A DNA stretch of 64,000 nucleotides. Origin: Skeletonema tropicum (taxonomy: Eukaryota > Bacillariophyta > Thalassiosirophyceae > Thalassiosirales > Thalassiosiraceae). The translations under genes were made by a program, and so were the position numbers. A model generated the notes under the pieces. It was given only the letters and a program-made list of their open reading frames with translations, had not been told where the DNA came from and did not search any database. Shown here piece by piece: positions 30,950 to 41,818 of this stretch; the first letter of the stretch is position 1, and every line of letters begins with the position of its first letter. Location of the stretch: contig CM074134.1 of assembly GCA_037178625.1 (NCBI GenBank), positions 3,038,001 to 3,102,000 of the forward strand. Direction: 5' to 3'.

Positions 30950-33743
30950 ATGACGGAAAATCGCACCATGACCGACGCCACAACCACCACCCTCGAAAAG
31001 GCCCTCACCATCGCACGAGACAACGGCCACTCACTCGCTGATCCAATCCATCTCGCTGCAGCGTTATTTGATGCAGATGACTCCATTGGTGCTCGAGTGG
31101 TTGCCAAGTCGTCATCATCATCATCAAGCTCTTACAACACTCAGGAGCTGGTGGATGTACGGCAAATTCGACAGGCGATTCAACGAGCGATATTGAAACT
31201 GCCGTCTCAAAGTCCACCACCGCACGAAGCATCAATCGGTAATACACTGCAAAAGGTGATTCAACGTGCCATGGCCGCTGCAAAATCCAATGGTGACTTC
31301 TCTAGTAGCATTGGATCACTTGTTGGTGGCGGTATACGATGTGGACAAATCCACCAAAGATGTGTTGGAATCGGCCGGATTGACCAAGAAGATGGTGGTG
31401 AATGCCACTCAAGAAATTAGAGGAGGGCGGAAGGTCACTTCGGCATCGGCAGAAGAGACCTATGAAGCGTTGGAAAAGTATGGGATTGATTTGGTCAAGG
31501 CTGCCGAGGAGGGGAAATTGGATCCTGTCATTGGGAGGGATGAGGAGATACGACGTATTATTCAGATATTATGTCGTCGGACCAAAAATAATCCCGTTTT
31601 GATTGGTGAGCCAGGTGTGGGTAAGACAGCTGTGGTGGAGGGACTTGCGAATCGGATTTTACAGGGTGATGTTCCCCTAACTTTGAAGGATGTGGCACTC
31701 CGTACTTTGGATATGGGTGCTCTCGTTGCGGGGGCCAAGTATAGGGGAGAGTTTGAAGAGAGATTGCGTGCTGTGTTGGATGAGTGCAAAAAGGCAGAGG
31801 GGAAAATCATACTCTTTGTCGATGAAGTGCATCTCGTTCTTGGTGCTGGGAAGAGTGATGGGGCGATGGATGCGGCCAACTTACTCAAACCAATGTTGGC
31901 AAGAGGTGAATTGAGAATGATTGGTGCAACGACTCTGGAGGAATACCGGAAACATATCGAGAAGGACTCGGCTTTCGAACGGCGCTTCCAGCGAGTGCTT
32001 GTGAATGAGCCTTCGGTGGAGGCGACTATATCCATCCTCCGTGGATTGGCAGATAGATATACTGCTCACCATGGAGTGAGGATATCCGACGCTGCAATTA
32101 TCACTGCTGCTCAATTGTCGGATAGGTACATCACTGACCGATTCCTACCTGATAAGGCTATTGATCTAATTGATGAAGCAGCTGCCACACGGCGTGTTCA
32201 GTTAGACAGCCGTCCTGAAAGCATTGACAAACTTGAGCGTAAGATCCTACAGTTGGAGATTGAGTCTACAGCACTGTCCCGAGAAAAAGACAAGGCATCC
32301 AAGAAGAAGCGTAAAGATGTTCAAGCTGAAATTGCCAATTTGCGTGAAGAGCTTGAGCCTCTGTTGCAGAAGTGGGAGAGCGATCGTGGACGTGCTGATG
32401 AGCTGAAAAATGCAAATGAAAAGCTGTCAAATTTGGAGTCCAAGGCTGCAGCGGCTGAGAGAACGGGAAATTACGAGTTGGCGGCCGATTTGACGTATGG
32501 TGCAATTCCAGACTTGAAGAACCATATTGCCAAGATCATCAAAGAGGAGGAAGAACGCAAGGCGGAACAGGCGGAACGCTCTCTCAGCGGAGAGGTTGGT
32601 GATATTGAAGACGATTCACTTGCTTTGGAGGTAGTGCTACCTAAGCACATCACAGAGATTATCTCCAGGTGGACTGGTATTCCAGCCAATAAACTTTCTC
32701 AGACAGAACGAGAGCGCTTACTACATCTTGGGGATAGATTGAAGGAACGTGTTGTAGGACAGGATGAGGCAGTCGACGAAATTACTGATTGTATCCTTAG
32801 AAGCAAGGCAGGACTGGCACGTCCATCACAGCCCGATGGATCATTCCTCTTTGTGGGTCCCACAGGTTGTGGCAAGACCGAGATATCAAAAGCTTTGTTC
32901 TCTGAGTTGTATGATGGCGATGAACGTCATATCGTAAGAATTGACATGTCTGAATACACCGAAGAGCATTCGGTGGCACGGTTGATAGGAGCGCCACCTG
33001 GTTACATCGGTCACGATGAAGGGGGCCAACTCACTGAAGCTGTCAGACGAAAGCCCTACACAGTTGTTCTCTTTGACGAGGTAGAAAAGGCTCACAAAAA
33101 AGTGTTGACGGTGTTACTACAAGTTCTTGATGAAGGAAGGTTGACTGATAGCAAGGGTAGAACAGTTGACTTTACAAATACGGTAGTCATCCTCACCTCT
33201 AATTTGGGCGCATCTGCTCTTTTGGAGTATGATGAATCATCCGAGAGTTCAAGAGATTTCGCGAGGGCCCAAGTTATGGCAGCAGTGAAGGCACACTTCT
33301 CGCCTGAGTTCTTGAATAGACTAAGTGGTGTCATCATGTTCAACTCTCTTGGATTGAGCCAACTTGGAAAAATTGTACAAAAGAGCATGAAGGACGTGAA
33401 GAAGCGACTTGCTGGCCAAGGCATTCGTGTTGTGCTGGAGAAGAGTGGCATCGAAGCTATCCTTGAAGCAAGTTATGATCGCAACTATGGAGCACGCCCG
33501 GTAGAGCGATACCTGGAGCATTCTGTCGTGACAAAGTTGAGTAAGATGCTTATCAGTGGAGAATTGTCAAGCGGATACACTGTATTCATAGAGGGTATCA
33601 GCGAAGATGATTCTTTTGACTTCGTCGGACCGGATAGGAAACGGGCTAAGACGTTGAAATATCGTACCGAACCATTTCCCCTCGATATGACTTTGAATGA
33701 AGAAGGCGAACTTGTATCTGAGGCTGTCCAAATGCAAATGTAA
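30950..33743 (+). CDS. clpB: ClpB/Hsp104 disaggregase, one frameshift in N-domain
   Basis: A hexameric AAA+ chaperone that pulls proteins out of aggregates with Hsp70. The N-terminal Clp repeat (TLEKALTIARDNGHSLADPI) starts at the ATG 30950. NBD1 has Walker A GEPGVGKT (about residue 218) and Walker B ILFVDEVH. A coiled-coil middle domain follows (KLERKILQLEIESTALSREK onward). NBD2 has GPTGCGKTE (about 635), VVLFDEVEKAH and sensor-2 GARPVERYLE. After removing one extra T in GACTTCTCT (31295-31301) the protein is 930 residues, slightly longer than the usual 850-910. Without that change the N-domain and the rest are in different frames. No plastid or mitochondrial leader is seen, so a cytosolic form is likely. 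No intron. Confidence 0.92.
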
Positions 33744-34429
33744 AGTGAACAGATACTTACATAATTAAATAGGATCATTGTATGATATGATATTATTTAA
33801 TATACCCTTTCTGTTATACGTCGTCGTCTCGCCTTTACAAATTGTGTTTACTTTAATGCTCAACTTACATTTTTCTTGCCAACGACGTCGATGTAGCATT
33901 GCATCGAAAGTGCAGCTCTTTGCCGGTGCATAGGTACCCGTAAGTGCCTTACAACTTATAACCTCTCGAGCACGCATTATTTCTACATGAGAGAGGAAGC
34001 TGAAGATGATTGCAACCTCGTCCGTGCTCATCGCGCGGTGAACCTCATTCCAGCGGTCGGTCTTGGGAGCTGGAGCTTGAGCTAGAGAGCAGTAGAGATA
34101 AATTCGTCATGCCAAACTAAAGAAAGCAAACACGGAAGTAAGCTCAAGACTGAATTGAACAATCAATTATAAGTATTGGTGTCAATGGTGATAGACTGAT
34201 AATACGGGTCTTTAGGTTATTTCTGTACTCTTGTTTGTGCATACTGCATACTGCATACTTCTGCAAACTATAACTATATACAAAACAGCTGGGAGGGAGG
34301 TAAGTAAGCCTTCAACATCTCCATGCATGTTTAGTTTTTCTTTGAACTTGAACGCCGCGATAATAATTACTCCGAGTCGGGTTCTAAGCGAAAGTAATGA
34401 CAGCCAGCTACTAGAACTGTATCACCACA
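33744..34429. repeat. Duplicated non-coding block with F-box remnant, copy 1
   Basis: From about 33985 to 34440 this resembles 36320-36800: shared GAGGAAGCTGAAGATGA, AACACGGAAGTAAGCTCAAG, GGTTATTTCTGT, TCTGCAAACTA, ACAAAACAGCTG, AATTACTCCGAGTC and TAATGACAGCCAGC. On the minus strand 34031-33965 encodes STDEVAIIFSFLSHVEIMRA, the F-box-like start of the LRR family at 60.7 kb, then degenerates. Confidence 0.65.
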
Positions 34430-35170
34430 TTACATGTGATGTGTATACGCTTGTTGACTATGTCTCATTTGTAAATTGATTCGAGGTATAGGAGGCAACA
34501 ATGCTTCATTTGGGTTGGCATGATTTATTGACGTGGCATTTAGTGAGTGCAATGGAGCATTATTATCGTCATCATTTGCTGTACTAATCAAATGAGACTG
34601 CTGCTGCTGCTGAGGAAGGGACTCGGGTGGAAATCTCGAGAATGACGGTACCGACAAAGCCGAAGAATCATGATATAATTCTGCCGATATTGATTCAGCG
34701 GACAATGGAGGGTAATAGTCGTTTGTGGTGATAATGTCAAGGCAGTCGTTTCTTACTCGAGGTCGCGGTGGTGGAGTTGTAGGTGAGGTCTTTCTGGCAT
34801 TTACATCTTCGGGCAGTGGTGATTGATAGCGTGCTGGGCGAGTAGATTCGACCTCTTGATGGGCTGATGGTGGTGGCTTTTTCACATTGTTTTTGTTGAC
34901 ATTGATGATGTCTTCTTGACTCAAGCTCATGCTGGCATCTATCGTCATGACCTTATCCACCTCCATCATGTCGGCATAATCTTCATCGTTCTTGGCGATA
35001 TCATCCACCACGGCGTCAAGGGCATGTTGTGGACGAAGTTGCAAGAAGTTGATAATGCAGCTACTGCATCCAATTTCATCTGGAACGACTGTCGACTCCG
35101 AAGACGATGTATCGCTTGGCTTCCTTGCTAAGGTATCGTTCATTGGGCGGGGAAGAAAAGGCGGCAGCAT
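34430..35170 (-). CDS. Low-complexity hypothetical protein
   Basis: 246 residues from ATG 35170. It begins MLPPFLPRPMNDTLARKPSD, has a possible short structured part (CSSCIINFLQLRPQHALDAV), and is otherwise Ser/Pro/Gln/Asn-rich with PRPRVR and poly-Gln. No known domain. It lies tail to tail with clpB, separated by the duplicated block. The 3' end overlaps a repeat, so the real stop may differ. Confidence 0.4.
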   Translation of the reverse strand: MLPPFLPRPMNDTLARKPSDTSSSESTVVPDEIGCSSCIINFLQLRPQHALDAVVDDIAKNDEDYADMMEVDKVMTIDASMSLSQEDIINVNKNNVKKPPPSAHQEVESTRPARYQSPLPEDVNARKTSPTTPPPRPRVRNDCLDIITTNDYYPPLSAESISAELYHDSSALSVPSFSRFPPESLPQQQQQSHLISTANDDDNNAPLHSLNATSINHANPNEALLPPIPRINLQMRHSQQAYTHHM

Positions 35171-35447
35171 GAATAGTTGTAGTTGATCACTTCCAAATAA
35201 TTCTAGTATGGTGGAAGTAAGATGTGTGTAAGCTACTGTTGCCTATTATGTTGTGATGTTATCATGATGTGTATTCTGATGCCCACGAGACGCCACATCA
35301 ATTGTGTAACAGAGTAATAAGTACTAAGTACTAACTCTTTTTGGTCGTACCTTATGCACTCCTTATGGTAATTACTCCGAGTCAGGTCCTCTCTCTCTCT
35401 CTACTTAGAGAGTATGTAATAAGCGTACTTAGGCTACTCGAAATGTA

Positions 35448-35508
35448 TCACCACATGATGTTATGTTTATCACCACATGATGTTATGTTCACCACATGAT
35501 GTTATGTA
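35448..35508. repeat. Short tandem repeat, three copies
   Basis: CACCACATGATGTTATGT occurs three times in a row, about 20-22 bp apart. No coding role apparent. Confidence 0.85.
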
Positions 35509-35579
35509 AATATTTAATGTTACATACAACTCCGAGTCACCTGATCCTAAGTCTATCGATAGCTCGAACAAGGGTTGCC

Positions 35580-36008
35580 TTGCTGATGGCCAGCAACCTT
35601 ATTATGTGGTCAACTCCAACCATAACTTATCCCAAACAAAAGAAGAATGCTGCCAAAAGGTTTAGGAATGGGATTACTATACCTGTACAGGGACCACTCG
35701 AGCCAGAGCTGAAACACGGTGAATACTATTCTGATTGGTCTGTAAGTTCCCCTTCTTGTTCAAATTTTTACATTGATGAAATACCCCTACATGATCAACA
35801 CTCAAGCTTGGTAAGATCTATCACAGTTATCTTGCATTTCCTCAACAAGACACCAATTGATTGGTTCTCAAAGAAACAGAACACTGTTGAGGCATCTACC
35901 TATGGATCTGAAGACAATGCTGGTAGGAAGGCGATTGAAGATTCTCTTCCTCTCTCCAAGACTGCTACAAAAGACATTTTCCCATGTAAACAAGTGCTTA
36001 GGCACTGA
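35580..36008 (+). pseudogene. Ty1/copia RNase H fragment, degraded
   Basis: The frame shows YYSDWSVSSPSCSNFYID, SITVILHFLNKTPIDWFSKK and QNTVEASTYGSE, which match the CoDi-type RNase H region just before the polyprotein end. It lacks flanking motifs and LTRs and stops early. Copy-specific decay is evident (DNAGRKAIED in place of the usual F-x-A-x-R-x-A-x-E). Confidence 0.75.
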
Positions 36009-37292
36009 AGCTGTAGGGACAAGTGAGTGGTATGTCAATTACGATGCAAACACATTATGCGTCCAAGACTGTATTGGAGCGTTGCCTTGTGGGGGGCTTG
36101 CGGCGGGATGGGATGAAACTTTTAGCGGGAAGAAGAAATGCCTCTCTAATACTGCGTGAAGAATCAATTATGCTGGTTATGGTTATGGGTTAGAATTCGA
36201 TTAGATAGATGACATCGACATCCTTGTTTTTTCTTGGATTGGGCCTAAAATAATATATTCAGGTCAAGATTGGCAAGAATAATGTCTGAGGTACAGTGTA
36301 GGTGTAATTGTGACCATGTAGAAGAGAGGAAGCTGAAGATGACTGCAACCTGGAGCTGGAGCTAGGAGAGCAGTAGCAGATGAATTCGTCAAACACGGAA
36401 GTAAGCTCAAGATTGAATTGAACAATCAATCATTAATAATAATATTGATACGATTGGAAGTACAAAGTGGTGTCAATGATGAAAGACTTGATGAGTGGGT
36501 TATTTCTGTGCTACAGTAGTATCACTGGTATTGTAAACAAGAAAAGCATCTGTGTATGGCTGGGACGACTATCCGTAGTATGTATTGTATGTTATTTCTT
36601 ATCTGTACTCGTGTTTGTGCAACTAACTACAATACTGACAATCTGCAAACTACAAAACAGCTGTGCGGGAGCTGGGCACACCATCAGGCAGGCGGGAGGC
36701 GGTACTATATATGCCTCACAGAGTATTTCTTTGACTTGAAATCCACGATAACAATTACTCCGAGTCCGGCTCTAAAAGGAATGACAGCCAGCACCGCACG
36801 TGATGTGTAAAAATCCGGGAAAATGATTACTCCGAGTCACCTGTCGATACAACCATGCCAACTCTAACTCGTCTTCACAAAACGTGATGTGTACAAATCC
36901 GCGATAACAATAACTCCGACTCCTGGTTCTAAAAACTGGAACTGGGTCATTTCATACGCCACGCAACGTGTATTTCTCCGAGTCACCAGATCCGAATCCT
37001 GTAAAAAGTACTACGCAAATACCCCAAAGAAAAAGAAAATGAACATCTATATGATCGTACTGTAAGGAGATATATATTCTTGACATATCTTTCCTTTTGT
37101 GTACTACTTTTGTGGCACTTCATTCGCTGTTTTGGGCGCGAGGAACCCAGCAGATTTTTGGAAAATGTACACTTCATCTACGATTACAATTACTGCAAAC
37201 GACGTCACCTAAGTACTCTGCAAACGACTTCATCACCCAACATAAATTTATCACAGTATCAAATTATTCTACAGGGGACACCACAAGTAATC
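36009..37292. repeat. Duplicated block copy 2 plus ACTCCGAGT motif cluster
   Basis: 36320-36800 is the partner of 33985-34440. Between 36753 and 36990 four copies of the nine-base word ACTCCGAGT or a one-base variant occur, two of them inside an approximately 45-bp block (CGTGATGTGTACAAATCCGC, then GATAACAATAACTCCGACTC). The cluster lies 300-540 bp upstream of the HSF gene start. Confidence 0.6.
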
Positions 37293-38733
37293 ATGAATAT
37301 GAAGGTCTCTCAACAAATCTCCGCTGCTTCCTCCTCATATGCCAAGAGTGAGGAGGACTACTGCCGACAAACCACCCAAGGTGTCGACAGCCCGGCCACT
37401 GAAGAAATTTATCCCATCTTGAAGGTTCAAGACCCATTTCTCTACTACTCATATGACAGAGTAAGGAAGAGAGAACTCCGTCATCAAGACGTGAATGACG
37501 ACTCGTCTGATCATGGATCGTCCTCTAGCTCGCTGTCGGCCCAAGAGCAGTCGACGACCACAGCAACGCAATCATCAAATACAACAGCCTCATCCCCGGC
37601 ATCAACACAAGTTGTAACTAGTTCTAAGAGAAGGAAGAAGGGGCACAGAGAACCATTTCTTGACAAGGTGAGTTGTAAGATGATTTGCAAAGTATGCTTC
37701 GAGCTCAGTCTACTGTTTGCCTGACCTTTTATCTTTTTACATTGCAGCTGAGGCTCATGCTAGACAACGAAACTGTTGCCGACAGTGGCTCCATCCAGTG
37801 GTTGGATGGAGAAGATGCCTTCATCATTTTAGATCAAAACAAGTTTGAGAAGGTTTGTTCTGCAAAAGTTGTTGCCTCTTGCTGCTCCCGCCGCCCTTCT
37901 GTTTCTATCTGTACGCGCTTACATCATTGTATCTTGTATCCATCGACTCCTTGTCTTTCACTCTTTTTTAACAGGATATTATCCCCAAATATTTTACTCC
38001 AATCATCTTCCAAAGTTTTCTCCGCAAGTTATATCGATGGGGTTTCAAGAGGATTATTACCACACATGGTAGTTACAAGTTCGCTTCTGCCACTTTCAAG
38101 AGAAGTCCTGCTTCTAGCACAACGTTAAATGGTACAGTAGGACCTGCTTATGCTGGCATTGCTGTTAGTTCAACAGGACATGCTCCATTCTTATCTGCAT
38201 CAAATGGCAGTGTATTGGCGATGTTGTTGCGTCAACAGTCAGCAGCTAATGCTAATGCTAATGCGCAACCAAATCAGCTCCAACTTTCTTTGCTTGCCCA
38301 ACAACTTCAACAAAGCCTGCAGCTGCCTCAAGACAACCATCTAATTGCACTTTTGACAAATGCAATTGCTCAACAAACCTTGCCCCAGATCCAATTGCGA
38401 CAACAGATCAATCAAAACCAGACTAATCCGATTCTGCAAAGTCTCTTGGCGCAACAGCTTGTAAATCAAAGTGTGCTACACAGCCTGCCATCAAACGTGT
38501 TTTCTCCTGCTACGATTCACAATCTCATGATGAGCTCTTTTGGCCCAGCTTCCCAAAACCCTCTCTCATCACTACTCAATCGAAATCAAGTTCGGAACGC
38601 ATGCACATACGCATCCACGCCTAGCACTGTACCTTCATCTGAACAAGTATTGTCACTATTGAGTGGCATCCACAATACAAATCACAGCCACAGCGGCAAG
38701 TGGTACCGCCCATCAAGAACAGGGCAGCGCTAG
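37293..38733 (+). CDS. HSF-type DNA-binding transcription factor, three exons
   Basis: Exons: 37293-37667, 37748-37852, 37975-38733, with GT-AG introns at phase 0 and 412 residues. The DNA-binding domain spans all exons at about residues 117-212. It begins REPFLDK|LRLMLDN, continues IQWLDGEDAFIILDQNKFEK|DIIPKYFTP, and ends in the recognition-helix signature FQSFLRKLYRWGFKR. An acidic/Ser-rich N-terminus and a Gln/Asn/Leu-rich C-terminus (LLRQQSAANANANAQPNQLQ, many QQL) flank it; the latter is typical of an activation domain. Diatoms have an expanded HSF family. Family membership is firm, target genes unknown. clpB, a classical HSF target, lies 3.5 kb upstream on the same strand. The chosen start is the first ATG near the conserved part; an upstream in-frame extension exists. 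Confidence 0.88.
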
Positions 38734-38973
38734 AGGTACTATTGAAAGTTCATCATCCGTGAGGACTAGCGACCCAAGAATTATGTTGCAACGGAGTCAA
38801 TTAGACTCCTTGGACAGCCTCAACCAATCAAAAATTTAGAATAAGGAAACATCAACATAAGCTTCATAAAATAAGTAGTCCAGCTTAATGTCGTCGAATC
38901 CAAAATCTGCACCGCCGACGCGAAAGAATTAACATGAGCATAATGTGTCAATCATTGACGTCGGAAAAATCTG

Positions 38974-39312
38974 TTAGAATCCAAAACCACGCACCACGCC
39001 TGGAGTGTTTTGTGTAGTTGCTATTTGGTGGTGTGCCGTAAAGGAAGTGTAAGTAATTGTAGGTCCGAAGAGAGTCCTGGACTGATGGCAAAGGGATAGT
39101 AATTGCATGTTTTCGTTGAATAGCTCTCCAGTGATTTGCTCTCCGGTGAGTGTTATTTGTGATGAGCTGTCGTTGCGGGATGTATTGGAACCTCTGCCTC
39201 TTTGAAATTTGCTCTTCTCTGCCGAAATGTGTGACGCGACGATATTGTTTGATTTAGCGTTACTTCCACCTTGCGACGGAAAAGGGCAAGTATCAGAGTT
39301 GCATATGACCAT
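38974..39312 (-). CDS. Hypothetical protein, weak
   Basis: 112-residue frame, Ser/Asn-rich, no domain recognised. It is AT-poor relative to the spacer, which is the only reason to list it. Confidence 0.2.
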   Translation of the reverse strand: MVICNSDTCPFPSQGGSNAKSNNIVASHISAEKSKFQRGRGSNTSRNDSSSQITLTGEQITGELFNENMQLLSLCHQSRTLFGPTITYTSFTAHHQIATTQNTPGVVRGFGF

Positions 39313-40276
39313 GTCGAATCCGGTCTTTGATAGTCTGCACCTGTAGTGGCCTTCTTCTGCGACTATTGGGAGGTTGAAATGGGTGTCGAATGGTCGTACT
39401 TTGACTTTGGACTTTCTGAAGCTGCGGAGACTAGGCCTTTGGCTTCTTTTTCAATCTTGGAGTCGATGAGTTATATATGTAACAGAAATTTTAAAGTACG
39501 TCTGGTGGGCCCTCAAGAGGCGACATTATCTACGCTAAGTGATAACGAACATGTGCTGCAGTAGCTATTATTTCATGTGATGTATGGGATGAGTGTTCGC
39601 ATTTGATTGTGATGATTGTGCCACATGTTTCTCCATTTTGTGCATTTTTGTTTTGATTTGTTTGCTGCTTGCTTATGACGCCCAAAGCGCCAACAATCAT
39701 CACGTGTTGAGTATTTTGTGAGCTCGACGACGACGCAACACATTTCTCTCATTGTCAGCAACATCAGAGATATTCTTTACCTCGTTCATTTTGTGTTGGT
39801 TAAACGGAATCGTCCGACGATGGAGGATAGAGGAGCCGTCGACGCGTAGATTGTGTCACAACATCAACGTGATGTTTGCGCATAATTTGCATAAATACGA
39901 TGGCGATTTGAGAATTCTGCCTCTATAGATAAATCCAAAGGACCGTTCGGATGCGGTCGATGATCAAGTCGCTATTCGTGGGGACTTGGTATTGTAGTTG
40001 TGTATGCCGCATGTTGCGCCGGCAATCTCTGACGGACATCATGGTTTGATGGGAGTAGGTTCGCAACCTGGTCACGAATCGACAGCTCTACGTGATTTAT
40101 CTCAATAGGCGATATACGAGTAACGTTGATCCTCGTGACTTGAAGTGACCGTATTTGCACACCCTCCGTGACCGTATTTGCACCACCACCGTGACCGTAT
40201 TTGTAAGAAACAGCACAAAAACGTTGCCTCTATCATCTTTCATCTTGCTGATGGATTTGTCGAGAGCATTGTAGCT
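39313..40276. repeat. Intergenic with a 23-bp tandem repeat
   Basis: GTGACCGTATTTG recurs at 40145, 40168 and 40191 (period 23). Apart from this I recognise nothing from 39313 to 40276. Confidence 0.6.
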
Positions 40277-40326
40277 TGCTAGTCGGCGCGCCTTTCGACG
40301 CATGCGTCGATGCGTCGACGATCGGG
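40277..40326. repeat. Isolated terminus of the 1.5-kb TIR element
   Basis: CTAGTCGGCGCGCCTTTCG and CGTCGA-rich sequence lie directly outside the full terminus at 40327. This is an extra end, closer to the variant end found at 43266, left by a nested or excised copy. Confidence 0.65.
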
Positions 40327-41818
40327 CTAGTCGGCGCGCCATTCGTCGCAAAGGCGCCATTCGTCGCAAATCCAAAATCACACTTTGCGACGCAAAAAAG
40401 AGCTGTGCACCATGAGGCCTCCCACCCTACTACCCTCATTACACAATTAAATGTCGACATTCCAAAGTACTAATGTAGTTACTAGACCATTTTTTGACGC
40501 TGAATTCAATGGTTCAATCGGCGGCTCGCCATATTCAGCAAAAAGAGACGTTTGACCGCCACAATAGCGGTGGTGATTTTCACCCCCTTCCGCCCAGAGC
40601 ACATGTAGCCAGTAGCACGAAGGCGTCGTTGCGGTCCATTAAACGGCAAACAAGTTTTGTAGTGGCGACCAATATTATATATATGGACGGAATATCCGCT
40701 AATTAACCGGGTGTGGGTCTCATGCAATGCCTATCCAACATATCAAATCTATGTCGTCGATTAAGAAAGATTTCCACAATTTATCTCAGTCAATAGTGGT
40801 ATATATCTGACACAAAACATGTTGAAACCACACCATGGATCATAGAGGTCTTGTCTACTATATGATAATCAAAGTTGATAAGCTGGACTGCTTCATATTC
40901 CCACAGTGACTACTACAACTCTCGGTTTCCTGGAATACTACTGATTGTGGGTTATGAGAAGCCGGCCCACCAGCAGTCGCCTGCACAAGTGTTGTGGCAT
41001 GATATTAACGTCTTCTCCATGTGCAATTAGGACCTTTCACCTCATTAAATCATCAGCCATCTATTGTGCGCCTTTTGCTGTGGTTGGGGACAAACGTTAT
41101 AACTGTTATCAGTGGCTTTCCTACAAAGTCTAATGAAATGAGAGGCCGAATGATCGATATAAAACTCCATGATGGCGTAGATGTTGCGTGTAAATAATAA
41201 ATCCGAGTAAACTGAACAAGTATCATAGATATAGAAGGAGTTATTAATGATATACTACTATTATGTTGTCTAAGTTACATAAACATGAGCATCTTATGAC
41301 ATGCCTGGTATGTGCAGATTTTCATGTGTGTGTGCGTCACCCGCAATCATCATCAAAACTACTTTGAATTGGACGCTGCAGCTTACATAATTGGAATCAG
41401 CGTGAAAAATTGGGTTAGGGAGAGTCTTCTCAGTGTTGTGGAGGGTGTATGGGGATAATGCTATGGTTTGCCATCGGATTTGTCATGTCAGATGCACTTT
41501 TTCAAGATTTTTTTAGTGTTTGTGCGTGATTACAGCAAATATCGAAGCAGTTGAACGGAGCACCAACACCAAACTCTAAAGATGCATTCCAAACGATATA
41601 AGTAGAAAGTTATTAATCTTTCAGTTTAAAGCATCGGCATATTATTGGCCAATATTGGCGTAGTAATGCCAGATTATCTGCGTCGCAACAAGATTTGGCT
41701 GGTTGTTGGGGTGAAAAATACCTGTTTCTGTCCAAAATGACGCTTTTTGTGTTCGATATCGGCTTTTCTATCCGTGCGACGCCGCATCGTCGCATGCGAC
41801 GAATGACGCGCCGACTAG
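40327..41818 (+). mobile_element. 1.5-kb non-coding TIR element, copy B
   Basis: 1492 bp with termini CTAGTCGGCGCGCCATTCG and its imperfect inverse GACGAATGACGCGCCGACTAG. It contains subterminal CGTCGCA words and an AscI-like GGCGCGCC core in the left TIR. It is almost identical to copy A (reverse) and to copy C (direct). Short frames inside are conserved between copies only because the DNA is; none is transposase-like. Confidence 0.85.

Noticed and set aside
40506..40727. Conserved short proteins inside the TIR elements (73 and 70 aa)
   Set aside because: They recur only because the DNA copies are near-identical; no domain and both strands are equally open.
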